Positions 18,142 to 27,387 of a stretch of DNA of 64,000 bases are shown one piece after another. Source of the stretch: Psychrobacillus sp. FSL H8-0483. Lineage in GTDB: Bacteria; Bacillota; Bacilli; Bacillales_A; Planococcaceae. The notes under the pieces are model-generated. The model saw only the letters and a program-made list of their open reading frames with translations. It was not told where the DNA came from and ran no database searches. Numbering within the stretch: position 1 is the stretch's first letter; the number at the start of each line of letters is the position of its first letter. The position numbers and the translations under genes are program-made. The stretch lies in the NCBI RefSeq assembly GCF_038637725.1, contig NZ_CP152052.1, positions 3,021,501 to 3,085,500 on the forward strand, read 5' to 3'.

Positions 18142-18550
18142 TTTAATTATTCAAACGACCACCAAAGTAGTCTTTTTCATCATTTTTCTATTCTCCATTC
18201 ATATCTTTTTTGCAGGTCATTACACACCAGGTGGAGGATTTGTTGGTGGATTATTAATGTCGAGTGCCATTGTTTTATTAATGCTTGCATTCGATTTAAA
18301 AACGGTGCAAGAAATGTTGCCTATAAATTATACGGTTGTTACAGCAGTAGGCTTATTAATATCTCTTGCAACAGCGGCCGGTTCTATATTCTTTAATGTT
18401 CCATTTTTTACGCATGTCTACGATTATTTTTACTTACCTTTACTTGGTAAAACCTCTATTCATACAGCAATGTTTTTTGATACGGGTGTTTACTTAGTAG
18501 TTGTCGGTGTAACGATGACGATTATTCAAATGATAGGGGGAGATGAATAA
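18128..18550 (+). CDS. mrpB: Na+/H+ antiporter subunit B
   Basis: A 140-aa, four-TM subunit of the Mrp complex. Family signature GHYTPGGGFVGGLL (about 29-42). Starts at TTG 18128 with AAGGAGA upstream, overlapping mrpA by 14 nt. Confidence 0.95.
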   Translation: MKTNDLIIQTTTKVVFFIIFLFSIHIFFAGHYTPGGGFVGGLLMSSAIVLLMLAFDLKTVQEMLPINYTVVTAVGLLISLATAAGSIFFNVPFFTHVYDYFYLPLLGKTSIHTAMFFDTGVYLVVVGVTMTIIQMIGGDE

Positions 18551-18891
18551 TGGAAATCTTGATGTCCATTTTAATCGGCTTTCTGTTCATGGCTGCAGTC
18601 TATTTAATTCTTTCGAGAAGCTTGCTTCGCATCATTATTGGAACGGGTTTATTAAGTCACGGAACTCATTTACTTTTATTAACGATGGGCGGTTTAGGCG
18701 GGGAATCTGCTCCTGTTTTAGCAGAAGGCGTTACAGATTACGTAGACCCTTTACCACAAGCGCTGATTTTAACTGCAATCGTAATAAGTTTCGGTGTTAC
18801 AGCTTTTTCCCTTGTACTAGCTTATCGTACTTATAAAGAAGTTGGTACGGACAATATGGAATTAATGAAAGGAACTGAAGACAATGATTAA
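18550..18891 (+). CDS. mrpC: Na+/H+ antiporter subunit C
   Basis: A 113-aa, three-TM NuoK-like subunit (GTGLLSHGTHLLLLTMG, then PLPQALILTAIVISFGVTAF, which holds the NuoK-type conserved segment). Stop/start overlap TAATG with mrpB and an 8-nt overlap with mrpD. Confidence 0.95.
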   Translation: MEILMSILIGFLFMAAVYLILSRSLLRIIIGTGLLSHGTHLLLLTMGGLGGESAPVLAEGVTDYVDPLPQALILTAIVISFGVTAFSLVLAYRTYKEVGTDNMELMKGTEDND

Positions 18892-20371
18892 TTTATTATT
18901 ATTTCCGGTTCTCATCCCTTTCCTATTTGCAGCGATATTGTTATTTTTCCCGAAAAAAGTGATGGCTCAACGAGTAGTTACAATTATTGGTTTACTATTT
19001 GCATTATTCTCTGCAATTGTTTTACTTCTAAAAGTAAAAACGGATGGCGTTCAAACACTCACGTTAGGTAGCTGGGCACCTCCTTTTGGAATTACGATGG
19101 TGTCGGATATGATTTCAGCACTACTTGTCACTTCCTCTCTAGTTATCGCTTTATTTGTTGTATGGTATAGCTTTACTTCAATTGGAGAAGCAAGAGAAAA
19201 GACATTTTATTACCCAGCCATTATGTTCATGTTAACAGGGGTAAATGGAGCATTTACAACAGGCGATATATTCAATATGTTCGTTTTCTTTGAAGTGCTA
19301 TTAATGTCCTCTTATGTACTGATTGTATTAGGGGGAGAAAAAGTTCAGTTAAAAGAGTCGATTAAATACATACTTGTCAATATTGTTTCTTCTTCTTTGT
19401 TTGTTATTACGGTAGGGTATTTATATTCCGTAGTTGGAACGCTAAATATGGCTGATATTTCGGTGAAGATAGCAGAAATCGGTCCATCCGGAATTGTAAC
19501 CGTTATAGCTGTTTTGTTCTTGATTGTCTTTGGAATTAAAGGAGGTATTTTCCCTCTATTTTTCTGGTTACCGGGATCATATGCTGCTCCTCCTGTTCCA
19601 GTACTTGCGTTATTTGGTTCACTGCTAACAAAGGTCGGTGTGTATGCCATTATGCGTACATACACATTGTTCTTCACAACAGATACTGGATTTACACATG
19701 AACTTTTGATGATTGTCTCCATTCTAACGATTATCGTAGGATCTATTGGGGCTCTTGCATACTTCGATGTGAAGCAAATTATTATTTATAATATTGTTAT
19801 TGCCGTTGGAGTAATCTTGTTTGGAGCATCCATTATGAATGAAAATGGAATGATGGGTTCTGTTTTTTATTTAATTCATGATATTCTCATTAAAGGGGCT
19901 CTGTTTTTATTAATCGGGATTATTATTAGCATTACAGGTACATCCGATTTACGTAAAATGGGAGGGCTTATGAAGCGTTATCCGGTTCTTGCGTGGAGCT
20001 ATTTAATCGCAGCATTTGGTCTCGCAGGAATTCCTCCGCTTAGTGGATTTGTAGGAAAGTTACTCATTGTGCAAGGTGGTCTTGAGGACGAGCTTTTGTG
20101 GCAAAGTATTTTTATCTTAGCTTCCAGTCTCATCGTTCTACTCTCTGCCATCCGCATTTTCATCTATGCATTCTGGGGTGAGGAAAAAGGAGAACACCTT
20201 ATTAACGCGAAAAAGTATCGTCATTTAATAGCTCCAACGATTACGTTGGTTGGTCTCACAGTCCTATTCGGAGTTGGAGCAGAATACTTAGTTCCATTTA
20301 TGACGGATGCAACTACTGTGTTACTTGATCCTTCTGTTTATGTAGAAGCTGTATTTAGAGGGGTGAAATAA
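18884..20371 (+). CDS. mrpD: Na+/H+ antiporter subunit D
   Basis: A 495-aa, about 14-TM NuoM/NuoN-like subunit. Conserved: FEVLLMSSYVLI (membrane Glu, about 138), GIKGGIFPLFFWLPGSYAAPPVPV (Lys about 219) and DILIKGALFLLIG. Overlaps mrpC and mrpE; required for ion translocation with MrpA. Confidence 0.96.
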   Translation: MINLLLFPVLIPFLFAAILLFFPKKVMAQRVVTIIGLLFALFSAIVLLLKVKTDGVQTLTLGSWAPPFGITMVSDMISALLVTSSLVIALFVVWYSFTSIGEAREKTFYYPAIMFMLTGVNGAFTTGDIFNMFVFFEVLLMSSYVLIVLGGEKVQLKESIKYILVNIVSSSLFVITVGYLYSVVGTLNMADISVKIAEIGPSGIVTVIAVLFLIVFGIKGGIFPLFFWLPGSYAAPPVPVLALFGSLLTKVGVYAIMRTYTLFFTTDTGFTHELLMIVSILTIIVGSIGALAYFDVKQIIIYNIVIAVGVILFGASIMNENGMMGSVFYLIHDILIKGALFLLIGIIISITGTSDLRKMGGLMKRYPVLAWSYLIAAFGLAGIPPLSGFVGKLLIVQGGLEDELLWQSIFILASSLIVLLSAIRIFIYAFWGEEKGEHLINAKKYRHLIAPTITLVGLTVLFGVGAEYLVPFMTDATTVLLDPSVYVEAVFRGVK

Positions 20372-20850
20372 TGGCTTTTCAGATTTTATTAAATGTATTT
20401 ATTGCGCTCACATGGATGTTCTTATCCGTCTCTTTTAAACCAACTACATTTATTATTGGTTATATAATTGGGATACTTATGCTTTTCATGCTTCGTAAAT
20501 CTTTTAATTCACGATTCTATATGGCACGTGTTTGGGCTGTTATTAAGCTAATTTTGTTATTCTTAAAAGAATTAACCTTATCAAATATTTCTGTGTTAAA
20601 GCTTATTATTAAACCAGATATGCCTATTCGTCCGGCGATATTCGCAATGCCTACTGTACTCGAACAAGACTGGGAAATAACACTTCTATCAAGTTTGATT
20701 ACCTTAACGCCAGGAACAATAGTTATAGACATATCCGATGACAATAAAACACTATATATCCACGCGATTGAATTTGACGATGTGGATGAAGCAATAGATT
20801 CTATAAAGAACACTTTTGAAAAAGCAATTTTGGAGGTGAGTAGATCATGA
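20371..20850 (+). CDS. mrpE: Na+/H+ antiporter subunit E
   Basis: A 159-aa subunit with about two N-terminal spans and a soluble C-terminal domain. Family motif SLITLTPGTIVIDI (about 110-123). 1-nt overlap with mrpD and 4-nt overlap with mrpF. Confidence 0.95.
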   Translation: MAFQILLNVFIALTWMFLSVSFKPTTFIIGYIIGILMLFMLRKSFNSRFYMARVWAVIKLILLFLKELTLSNISVLKLIIKPDMPIRPAIFAMPTVLEQDWEITLLSSLITLTPGTIVIDISDDNKTLYIHAIEFDDVDEAIDSIKNTFEKAILEVSRS

Positions 20851-21128
20851 CAGCCTTTCTCTGGGTAATCGTCGTTTTAATTAGTATATCCCTCCTAGGC
20901 TTTGTGTATCGTCTAGTGATAGGCCCTTCTACTCCGGATCGTGTTATTGCATTAGATGCAATTGGAGTGGGTTTAATTTCATTAATTGGCCTTATTTCCA
21001 TCTTGTTTGATACTGGATTTTTCTTAGAGGTCATTTTATTATTAGCAATTCTTTCATTCATAGGTACTGTTGCTTTTTCTAAATTCACGGAGAAGGGAGA
21101 AATCATTCAACGTGACCGTAATAGCTAA
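20847..21128 (+). CDS. mrpF: Na+/H+ antiporter subunit F
   Basis: A 93-aa, three-TM subunit. Characteristic RLVIGPSTPDRVIALDAIG (about 23-41). SD GGAGGTGAG upstream of ATG 20847. Confidence 0.95.
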   Translation: MTAFLWVIVVLISISLLGFVYRLVIGPSTPDRVIALDAIGVGLISLIGLISILFDTGFFLEVILLLAILSFIGTVAFSKFTEKGEIIQRDRNS

Positions 21129-21474
21129 TTTACTTATCATTGCTACTATTTCTTTTGGAACAATATTTATTCTTGTCACTGCTATTGGATTAATTCGCCT
21201 TCCTGATGCCTATTCAAGAGCACACGCTGCTTCCAAGAGTGCAACACTAGGCGTTATGAGCATCCTACTAGGAGTATTTTTTCACTTTTGGTTGAATGAA
21301 GGTTATTTTAATTCTCGCATATTACTAGGAATTCTCTTCTTATTTATCACCGGACCAGTTGGCGGACATATGATGGGACGAGCAGCTTATTTATCTGGAG
21401 TGAAAATGTGGGATAAATCAGTACGTGATGATCTCGCTGAAGTCGTTAAGAAAAAAAGAGAAATTGAAAAATAA
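21112..21474 (+). CDS. mrpG: Na+/H+ antiporter subunit G
   Basis: A 120-aa, three-TM final subunit. Conserved AIGLIRLPDAYSRAHAASKSATLG (about 23-46). I place the start at GTG 21112 (overlap of 17 nt with mrpF), because a TTG-initiated extension from 21070 would add an unrelated hydrophilic stretch. The SD AAGGGAG is about 11 nt away, somewhat far. A strong terminator follows. Confidence 0.92.
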   Translation: MTVIANLLIIATISFGTIFILVTAIGLIRLPDAYSRAHAASKSATLGVMSILLGVFFHFWLNEGYFNSRILLGILFLFITGPVGGHMMGRAAYLSGVKMWDKSVRDDLAEVVKKKREIEK

Positions 21475-21475
21475 G

Positions 21476-21526
21476 AAAGCTTTTGCAACCAGCATTAATT
21501 TACGGTTGCAAAAGCTTTTGTTTTTT
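21476..21526 (+). terminator. Terminator of the mrp operon (bidirectional)
   Basis: 15-bp perfect stem AAAGCTTTTGCAACC / GGTTGCAAAAGCTTT, 13-nt loop, then GTTTTTT. It also serves the convergent Gly/Tyr-rich gene. Confidence 0.93.
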
Positions 21527-21752
21527 AATAATAACCATAATAATAAGGATATGGTGGATACGGGTAATAATAGTAAGGAGGTGGAGGTGGATATGAATAA
21601 TATGGTTGTCTATACCCTCCGTAACCTCCTAACGAAGAACCTAATAGACCCCCTAAGAAACCTCCAAAAAATGGACCTCCAAAATTTCCAAAGCCAAAGC
21701 CAAAACCGGGACCTCTAAAACCACCAAAACCACCCCGTTGAAATCTTACCAT
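21525..21752 (-). CDS. Gly/Phe- then Pro/Tyr-rich low-complexity protein
   Basis: A 75-aa protein with no globular domain. Residues 7-48 are Gly/Phe repeats (GGFGGFRGPGFGFGFGNFGG) and 49-75 are Tyr/Pro repeats ending YYYGYY. An excellent RBS (AAAGGAGGAG, 6 nt before ATG) and a shared terminator argue it is a real gene and not a composition artefact. Such proteins in spore formers are often envelope or coat components; that is inference only. Confidence 0.75.
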   Translation of the reverse strand: MVRFQRGGFGGFRGPGFGFGFGNFGGPFFGGFLGGLLGSSLGGYGGYRQPYYSYPPPPPYYYYPYPPYPYYYGYY

Positions 21753-21811
21753 GCTTCTCCTCCTTTCACCTCAGTGTATGCTACTAGGGAAAGGGAGGTT
21801 GTGCGTTTTCC

Positions 21812-23314
21812 CTATTCTTCGTCTGCCATTCTTTCAACCAACGTTGCAAGTGTACGTACCATTACGCCAGTACCGCCTTTTGGGCCAAAATCATGTGCAG
21901 ATTTTGTATCAGAAGTACCTGCAATATCTAAATGAATCCATGGCGTATTTTCCACGAACTCACCAACAAATCCACCACCAAAAATCATATGACCATCGCT
22001 ACCTGGAGAATTGTTTAAATCCGCTACATCACTTTTACGAATACGTTTTTTATCATTTTCCGTTAATGGGAGTCTCCAAACAAATTCACCTGTTTCGAGA
22101 GAAGATTCCATAAATGTTTCGAAAAACTCCTCATCATTTGTAAGAGCTCCTGTTTTATCATAACCTAGAGCTGTAATAACTCCACCTGTTAAGGTAGCTA
22201 CGTCCACGATATAATTAGCTCCTTGTTGTTTTGCATATGTAACAGCGTCTGCTAAAACTAGACGACCTTCTGCATCTGTATTTAATATTTCAATAGTTTT
22301 CCCACTCATAGATGTGATCACATCATCTGGTTTGAATGCATTTCCGGAAATCATATTATCTGTAGAAGCTATAACAGCAATAACATTTTGGTTTGGACGA
22401 AGCTCACCAATAATTTGCATCGCACCTAATACAGCTGCTGCTCCTCCCATATCACCTTTCATCCCTACAATACCAGTTTTTGTCTTAATGGAGTAGCCAC
22501 CTGTGTCAAATGTGATTCCTTTACCGACAAGGGCAATAACATCTTCCCACGCTTCAGTTGCTTGATATTTTAAGACGATTAGGCGTGGCTCCTCTACTGA
22601 TCCTTGATTTACAGCTAAAAGCGCACCCATTCCTAATTCTTCTATTTCTTTTTTACCTAGAATTTCTGTTTCAAAATCATATGTTTCTCCTAATTCTCTT
22701 GCATACTCACCTAATTGAGTAGAAGTTAAAACATTACCAGGTGTGTTGACTAATATTCTCGCTTCATTAACAGCATCAGCATAAATACTTCCAACTTCAA
22801 AATAGGACACTACTTCTTCTGCATCTACATCTGTTAGAAGCTCAATAGCTGGCAAGTAATAGTCCGGAACATTAGAGGTTGTTTTATATCCCTCGTAAGT
22901 AAAAGAACCCATTCCAAGGCCTTCAGCAGCTAAATAAGCTACGTCTGCATCAGCAGTGGAATCAGAAGTAAAAGAAGGAATCCAAACTGCTACAGATTCG
23001 GGTTTACTAGATAAAAGTTCTTTCCCAACTAGGCCAAATGCTTCTCGAATATTTTCTTGTGTTACTTGTTTACGGTCACCTATTCCTACAAACAAAATTC
23101 TTTTAACTGCTTCTTTATTTGCAACGGGTACTTTTACAATTTTTTTCAGGTCGGAGGAAATATCTCCACTTTTAACCCACTCTAAAATATGCTCGCCAAA
23201 GTAGCTTAAAAAAGCTGCCCATTTCGTTGTATTTTCGGGATGTTTAGATACACCAACAACAAGTGTTTCAGATTGGATTTCATCAAATAAAACTGCATTT
23301 GTACTAATAATCAT
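21812..23314 (-). CDS. pepA: Leucyl aminopeptidase (M17)
   Basis: A 500-aa cytosolic dinuclear-metal aminopeptidase removing N-terminal residues from peptides. N-terminal M17 domain (1-170), catalytic domain with metal and active-site segments ALVGKGITFDTGGYSIK (Lys/Asp ligands) and the signature NTDAEGRLVLAD (about 349-360). Corresponds to B. subtilis YuiE, which lies in the same neighbourhood. SD GGGGGAAAA just upstream. Divergent from yuiD. Confidence 0.94.
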   Translation of the reverse strand: MIISTNAVLFDEIQSETLVVGVSKHPENTTKWAAFLSYFGEHILEWVKSGDISSDLKKIVKVPVANKEAVKRILFVGIGDRKQVTQENIREAFGLVGKELLSSKPESVAVWIPSFTSDSTADADVAYLAAEGLGMGSFTYEGYKTTSNVPDYYLPAIELLTDVDAEEVVSYFEVGSIYADAVNEARILVNTPGNVLTSTQLGEYARELGETYDFETEILGKKEIEELGMGALLAVNQGSVEEPRLIVLKYQATEAWEDVIALVGKGITFDTGGYSIKTKTGIVGMKGDMGGAAAVLGAMQIIGELRPNQNVIAVIASTDNMISGNAFKPDDVITSMSGKTIEILNTDAEGRLVLADAVTYAKQQGANYIVDVATLTGGVITALGYDKTGALTNDEEFFETFMESSLETGEFVWRLPLTENDKKRIRKSDVADLNNSPGSDGHMIFGGGFVGEFVENTPWIHLDIAGTSDTKSAHDFGPKGGTGVMVRTLATLVERMADEE

Positions 23315-23435
23315 TATTTTTCCCCCTATAATTCGGATACACTCTTATTATATAGGAAGAAGATTAATTTTTCGAATTGTATGAATGTGTTATACTATTC
23401 TTATTTAAAGTATTAGATGAAAGGCGGTGTCTACT

Positions 23436-23912
23436 TTGGCAATCTTCCAAAACACTCCATTAATGGCTGCACTATTTTCTATTTTCTTTGCACAATTTGT
23501 AAAGATTCCTATTCATTTTCTAATGACAAAGAAATTAGATTGGAAGTTATTCACGTCTACTGGCGGAATGCCTAGTTCTCACTCTGCTGCTGTAACATCA
23601 CTTTGTACTGCTATTGCATTTGAAATGGGACTAGATTCACCACTCTTTGCAGTTGCGACAGTATTCGCTGTTATTGTCATGTTCGATGCAACTGGCGTTC
23701 GTTTCCAAGCAGGACAGCAAGCAATTATTATTAATCAAATGCGTGCCGACTTTCAAGTTTTTATAGAACAAACGAAAGGGTGGGCTCATAAAAAAAATGA
23801 GGAAAAGATGGAAGAGTTGAAGACATTACTCGGTCATAAACCAATTGAAGTTTTTATGGGTGCACTAACAGGGATCTTGATATCTATCATAATTTACACA
23901 TCGATAGAATGA
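23436..23912 (+). CDS. yuiD: YuiD-like divergent PAP2-family membrane protein
   Basis: A 158-aa membrane protein (DUF212). The motif TSTGGMPSSHSAAVTSL (about 36-52) and DATGVRFQAGQQA (about 88-100) resemble acid phosphatase/VanZ-type lipid phosphatase motifs; true activity is not established. About 4 spans including a C-terminal one. The TTG at 23436 has AAGGCGG 8 nt upstream and gives exactly the B. subtilis YuiD length; the in-frame GTG 23427 is inside the SD. Confidence 0.85.
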   Translation: MAIFQNTPLMAALFSIFFAQFVKIPIHFLMTKKLDWKLFTSTGGMPSSHSAAVTSLCTAIAFEMGLDSPLFAVATVFAVIVMFDATGVRFQAGQQAIIINQMRADFQVFIEQTKGWAHKKNEEKMEELKTLLGHKPIEVFMGALTGILISIIIYTSIE

Positions 23913-23947
23913 AAAAAGGATGACTCCATTACAGAGTCATCCTTTTC
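23912..23947 (+). terminator. Bidirectional terminator between yuiD and yuiB
   Basis: AAAAGGATGACTC / GAGTCATCCTTTT stem, loop CATTACA, flanked by A/T runs on both sides; convergent genes yuiD and yuiB share it. Confidence 0.9.
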
Positions 23948-23950
23948 TAA

Positions 23951-24274
23951 TTAAAACATTTGATATCCATTTTTTCTTAAGTATTTAATGACAAAACCTG
24001 CTGCAATTGCTCCAATCAATCCACTAGATAAAATGATAATATCAGCTGCATGGAGTGAAACTATTTTATCCCCTAGGGCCCGGAAAGAAGAACTTGGTTT
24101 TGTTAGATAATCAAAAAAGCCAACTTCATCAATTATAAACACAACAACAATCGGATAAAGTATTGCCATAAACCAAGTCATTCTAAGTAACATATTTATT
24201 AAGAAGGCGATTCCAAAAAACATAACAAAAAATATGACAACTGAGAGTATCATTTGTACGAGCATAAAATCCAT
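23951..24274 (-). CDS. yuiB: YuiB-like membrane protein
   Basis: A 107-aa membrane protein with three to four hydrophobic segments (MILSVVIFFVMFFGIAFLINMLL, WFMAILYPIVVVFIIDEVGFF, IIILSSGLIGAIAAGFVI). Length and neighbours (yuiD, yuiA) match B. subtilis YuiB. Function unknown. SD GGAGG before ATG. An in-frame Met at codon 4 is an alternative. Confidence 0.8.
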   Translation of the reverse strand: MDFMLVQMILSVVIFFVMFFGIAFLINMLLRMTWFMAILYPIVVVFIIDEVGFFDYLTKPSSSFRALGDKIVSLHAADIIILSSGLIGAIAAGFVIKYLRKNGYQMF

Positions 24275-24369
24275 AATCTATTACCTCCGTAGTATCTCTA
24301 AATAGTTTACCTTAACGGAGGTTAGTATTCAATCTACTTGTCTGTTTTCACTTTTTTGTCATAATAATT

Positions 24370-24495
24370 TTATTTTTTTCCAGAACCATTGCAACGTCCA
24401 CAAGTTTCTGAACCACCTAGCCTAAGCTGGAAGTAACCTTCTCCTTTACAATATGGACAGGATTTTTTTATGCCCTCTTTAGTTGTTTTTTGCAT
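24370..24495 (-). CDS. yuiA: YuiA-like mini zinc-finger protein
   Basis: A 41-aa protein (MQKTTKEGIKKSCPYCKGEG and onward) with two DnaJ-type metal motifs, CPYCKGEG (13-20) and CGRCNGSG (32-39). The four Cys probably bind one zinc. An ideal SD (AAAGGAGGAG) stands 5 nt before the ATG. Position after yuiB and upstream homologues identify it as YuiA, missed easily because of its size. Function unknown; may be a small chaperone-like or RNA-associated finger. Confidence 0.85.
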   Translation of the reverse strand: MQKTTKEGIKKSCPYCKGEGYFQLRLGGSETCGRCNGSGKK

Positions 24496-24561
24496 TAAAA
24501 CTCCTCCTTTTTTGTTTTTTTATAATATTCTGATAATATATCACGGAAATGTTTATTTGTA

Positions 24562-24592
24562 AATAAAAAACACAAACCTTGTATTTGTGTTC
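24562..24592 (-). terminator. Terminator-like hairpin
   Basis: AACACAAA / TTTGTGTT stem with a 7-nt loop, followed on the minus strand by TTTTTTATTT. It ends transcripts from the Nudix side. Confidence 0.75.
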
Positions 24593-24689
24593 TTCTTTAC
24601 TACTATTTGAATCAATTTGATCATTCCGATTTACATAAAAACCACGAACAATACTAAAGAAATATATATTTTACACGGAATAAAGTATA

Positions 24690-24820
24690 GTTGATTTCGG
24701 CTATAGGCGGACGCTTTCCGCGGGGTGAGCGATAAGCCATCACCGCCGCTATGCGTCGTTTGTGATGTCTTATCTGTCTCACTCATCCCGCTGGAGTCGC
24801 CGCCTACCGCTTCAATCAAC
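24690..24820. repeat. GC-rich MITE-like element, family 2, copy 1
   Basis: 131 bp with terminal inverted repeats GTTGATT..CGG..TA.GGCGG / CCGCCTACCGCTTCAATCAAC. The inner arms GACGCTTTCCGCGGG and CCCGCTGGAGTCGCC are shared with the copy at 50210-50397. It fills the gap between yuiA and the Nudix gene; no gene is supported in it. Confidence 0.75.
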
Positions 24821-24872
24821 ACAGTAATAAAGGTTCGTATTTTAATGACAAATTACTATTTATGAAATTAAC

Positions 24873-25376
24873 TCATTTTATAAATAATTTATAACTCGTA
24901 TAGCCAAATACATCACCGGGATTTATCCCTTCGATGGTTCGAAATCCGTCATCTATCGTTTTCTTCGCTAACTCATGAAGCATAACTGAGGCGTCACTAT
25001 CGTTTATTAGCTTTGATGGATGTGCCCATATTACTTCATAGAGTTCCGATAGTTGTGCTTGTAAAATCGGTTCTTTCTCTATTGGTGATAATAAAAAGAT
25101 AGCCATGTTATCACTAGTTTCGTTTTGGATTACCCCACTTCGAAAGCCAATCATCTTGAGTACTGTAGCAGATACTCCTGTTTCTTCTTTTACTTCACGA
25201 AGCACGGCTTGATCGACGGTTTCGTTTCTATTGACAAACCCTGCTGGTAAAGACCAACGACCGTGAAGACCCCCGTATCTTTTCTTTACTACTAGCCATT
25301 CCCCTTTATAATTCTCCACTAGTCCAGCTACCCCAAGCCAAACATTCCCACGATCTTCTCTTGCCAAACTGTACAT
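24873..25376 (-). CDS. Nudix hydrolase
   Basis: A Nudix-fold pyrophosphohydrolase of about 167 aa. The Nudix box GX5EX7REVxEEtGV is complete (GFVNRNETVDQAVLREVKEE and onward, about 47-69), so it should hydrolyse an NDP-X substrate with Mg2+. The preceding Arg/Gly segment (YGGLHGRWSLPAG) is typical of ADP-ribose/NADH-type subfamilies, but the substrate is not certain. The start is uncertain: ATG 25376 has the SD AAAGGGG immediately adjacent, while TTG 25367 is 9 nt from it and would give an N-terminus three residues shorter. It starts right after the yumB terminator. Confidence 0.85.
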   Translation of the reverse strand: MYSLAREDRGNVWLGVAGLVENYKGEWLVVKKRYGGLHGRWSLPAGFVNRNETVDQAVLREVKEETGVSATVLKMIGFRSGVIQNETSDNMAIFLLSPIEKEPILQAQLSELYEVIWAHPSKLINDSDASVMLHELAKKTIDDGFRTIEGINPGDVFGYTSYKLFIK

Positions 25377-25383
25377 CCCCTTT

Positions 25384-25422
25384 AAAAAAGCTCCCACTGA
25401 TGTTTACAGTGAGAGCTTTTTG
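25384..25422 (-). terminator. Terminator of yumB
   Basis: Minus-strand stem AAAGCTCTCACTG / CAGTGGGAGCTTT with loop TAAACAT, followed by TTTTTTAAA; it sits between yumB and the Nudix gene. Confidence 0.85.
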
Positions 25423-25431
25423 TTATTCAAA

Positions 25432-26643
25432 TTATAAACTAAATTTACCTTTTTTCACAACAAGTGGAATTCCACCAATCATGTAAAGCGCACGGTTATC
25501 AATCACTTTTTTCATGATAGATGCTTTAGTTCCAGTAATCTTTCTACCCATTACATCACCAATCGCATCGTGTTCTCCTAGAGAACAAACTGTCCCTTTT
25601 AATTCAGGAACGAATTCTTCTGTTTCATTCCCTTTCATAAGAGCAACAATATTTTTTGCAACAGTTACTGCTTGTTGCATAGCAATTTGTGCAGTTGGAG
25701 GGTATGGACGGTTGACAGCTTCATTGATCATAAGTGCACAGTCCCCAACGATAAATACATCTGGGAATCCAGGAGCACGCATATCTTTTTCAACTTTAAC
25801 GCGCGCACGCATGTTTTCAATGCCTGATGATTCGATTAAGCGATTTCCTCGAACTCCTGCAGCCCATACAACAGTACCAGCTTTGATGAATTCGAATTCT
25901 TCTTCGCCTTTTTTAATTTTAACGCCTTCAGGAGTAGCTTCTACTACTGGTGTACCAATAGAGAATTCGATTCCTTTAGACTCTAATTGTCTTACAGCAT
26001 ATTCTACTAGTTCAGGATCGAATCCTGGAAGTACCATTGGAGCAGCTTCGACGCATAGTACGCGCACTTTTTCTTTTGGTACATCATATTCCTTACAAAG
26101 TTCAGGAACACGATTACCTAATTCACCTAAAAATTCGATACCAGAGAATCCAGCTCCACCTACAACAATTGTTAGTCGAGTATCGTCTTGTACATCTTCT
26201 GTTGACCATGTAGCAAATTGATATTCAATGTGATCACGAATTTGACGGGCTGCATTTACGTTAGCAATCGATAACGCATACTTGTCTAAACCAGGAATTC
26301 CAAAAGTTTCGCCTTCAAATCCTAAACCAATGACTAAGTAGTCATAAGTATACTCACCAGCACTTGTTGCAATTTTTTTCGTATTTACGTCAATTGCATC
26401 TACAGTCGCTTTTACAAACGTTACTTTGCTAGAATTAATGACATCTTTTACGTCGTAACGTACTTGATCTGGGCGTAACGTACCAGCAGAAGCTTCATGT
26501 AACCATGTAGATTCATAATGGTAATCGTTTTTATTCACTAGAATTATATCTGCTTCATCGGTGCCTACTATTTTTTGAAGATTAACTATAGTAGATAACC
26601 CACCATATCCTGCACCTAATACTAGAATTGTTGGTCTTTTCAC
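25432..26643 (-). CDS. yumB: Type II NADH dehydrogenase-like flavoprotein
   Basis: A 403-aa FAD/NAD(P) oxidoreductase. N-terminal GAGYGG (FAD Rossmann, about 10-15), NAD-binding [14 protein letters not shown] (about 165-178), and C-terminal FAD site IVGDCAL (about 303-309). An NDH-2 would pass electrons from NADH to quinone without proton pumping. GTG 26643 gives the B. subtilis YumB length; GGTGG lies about 11 nt before it. Longer in-frame extensions start with unrelated basic sequence and were not used. Confidence 0.88.
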   Translation of the reverse strand: MKRPTILVLGAGYGGLSTIVNLQKIVGTDEADIILVNKNDYHYESTWLHEASAGTLRPDQVRYDVKDVINSSKVTFVKATVDAIDVNTKKIATSAGEYTYDYLVIGLGFEGETFGIPGLDKYALSIANVNAARQIRDHIEYQFATWSTEDVQDDTRLTIVVGGAGFSGIEFLGELGNRVPELCKEYDVPKEKVRVLCVEAAPMVLPGFDPELVEYAVRQLESKGIEFSIGTPVVEATPEGVKIKKGEEEFEFIKAGTVVWAAGVRGNRLIESSGIENMRARVKVEKDMRAPGFPDVFIVGDCALMINEAVNRPYPPTAQIAMQQAVTVAKNIVALMKGNETEEFVPELKGTVCSLGEHDAIGDVMGRKITGTKASIMKKVIDNRALYMIGGIPLVVKKGKFSL

Positions 26644-26832
26644 GAAGATCGCAACCACCTTTTTATAATTTTTAAGAAAAGCACAACGACACAAAAGATT
26701 CATCATTAAGCTCTTCATTTTTTGTCTATAATCCGACAAAAATCTCTTACTCCTTATATTAGCCCTTTTATCATATGATTTCAATACATTATTAGGATAT
26801 CATTAACATTCGAATATACTGAAAACTCCGCG

Positions 26833-26868
26833 TAAAAAAAGAACATTCTCTTTTAGAAGAAAATGTCC
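26833..26868 (-). terminator. Terminator of yutM
   Basis: GGACATTTTC / GAGAATGTTC stem on the minus strand, followed by seven T residues. Confidence 0.75.
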
Positions 26869-26877
26869 AAGTTTATT

Positions 26878-27240
26878 TTAGCAACTCTCGGGTGTGCCTT
26901 CTTTTTTCGCTGTTCTAAACGAAGAACCACAACCACATGAAGCGATAGCGTTGGGATTTTCGATGGTAAATCCTCCGCCCATTAAAGATTCTTTATAATC
27001 TATTGTAGTTCCACTTAAAATGGGTGCATCTTCATTTGAAACGACAATATCAATACCATGTTGATGAAGTTCTATATCATCTTCCTGTTTTTCCTTTTCA
27101 AAACCCATCCCGTAAGAAAGCCCGCTGCACCCGCCACCATTAACAGATACACGGAGTAAAGAGCCTTCTTCACTGTTGTGCGTCATCATTTCTTTAACGC
27201 GGTAAGCTGCCGCTTCAGACAAAACTACTACATCTGTCAT
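26878..27240 (-). CDS. yutM: HesB/IscA-family iron-sulfur carrier
   Basis: A 120-aa A-type Fe-S carrier (ErpA/SufA-like). The three conserved cysteines are visible in GGGCSGLSYG (about 36-45) and SCGCGSSF (about 102-109). Fits B. subtilis YutM. Acts with the SUF system and the NifU-like yutI nearby in handing clusters to apoproteins. GGTGAT 4 nt before ATG 27240 marks the start; in-frame ATG 27252 is possible but less likely. Confidence 0.9.
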   Translation of the reverse strand: MTDVVVLSEAAAYRVKEMMTHNSEEGSLLRVSVNGGGCSGLSYGMGFEKEKQEDDIELHQHGIDIVVSNEDAPILSGTTIDYKESLMGGGFTIENPNAIASCGCGSSFRTAKKEGTPESC

Positions 27241-27387
27241 CTGAATCACCATTCCTTCCTTTTGTTTATAATATCAATATTTTCACCATGTATACAAGGA
27301 AAACTACTCAAACTATTACTTCACTTTCGATGAACGAATCAAGTATAATAGAACTAATTAAGCAACTGAGTGAAAAGAGGGTCAATC

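Noticed and set aside
24631-24822. 63-codon frame on the minus strand
   Set aside because: It is mostly the translation of the GC-rich repeat element at 24690-24820 and has no RBS.
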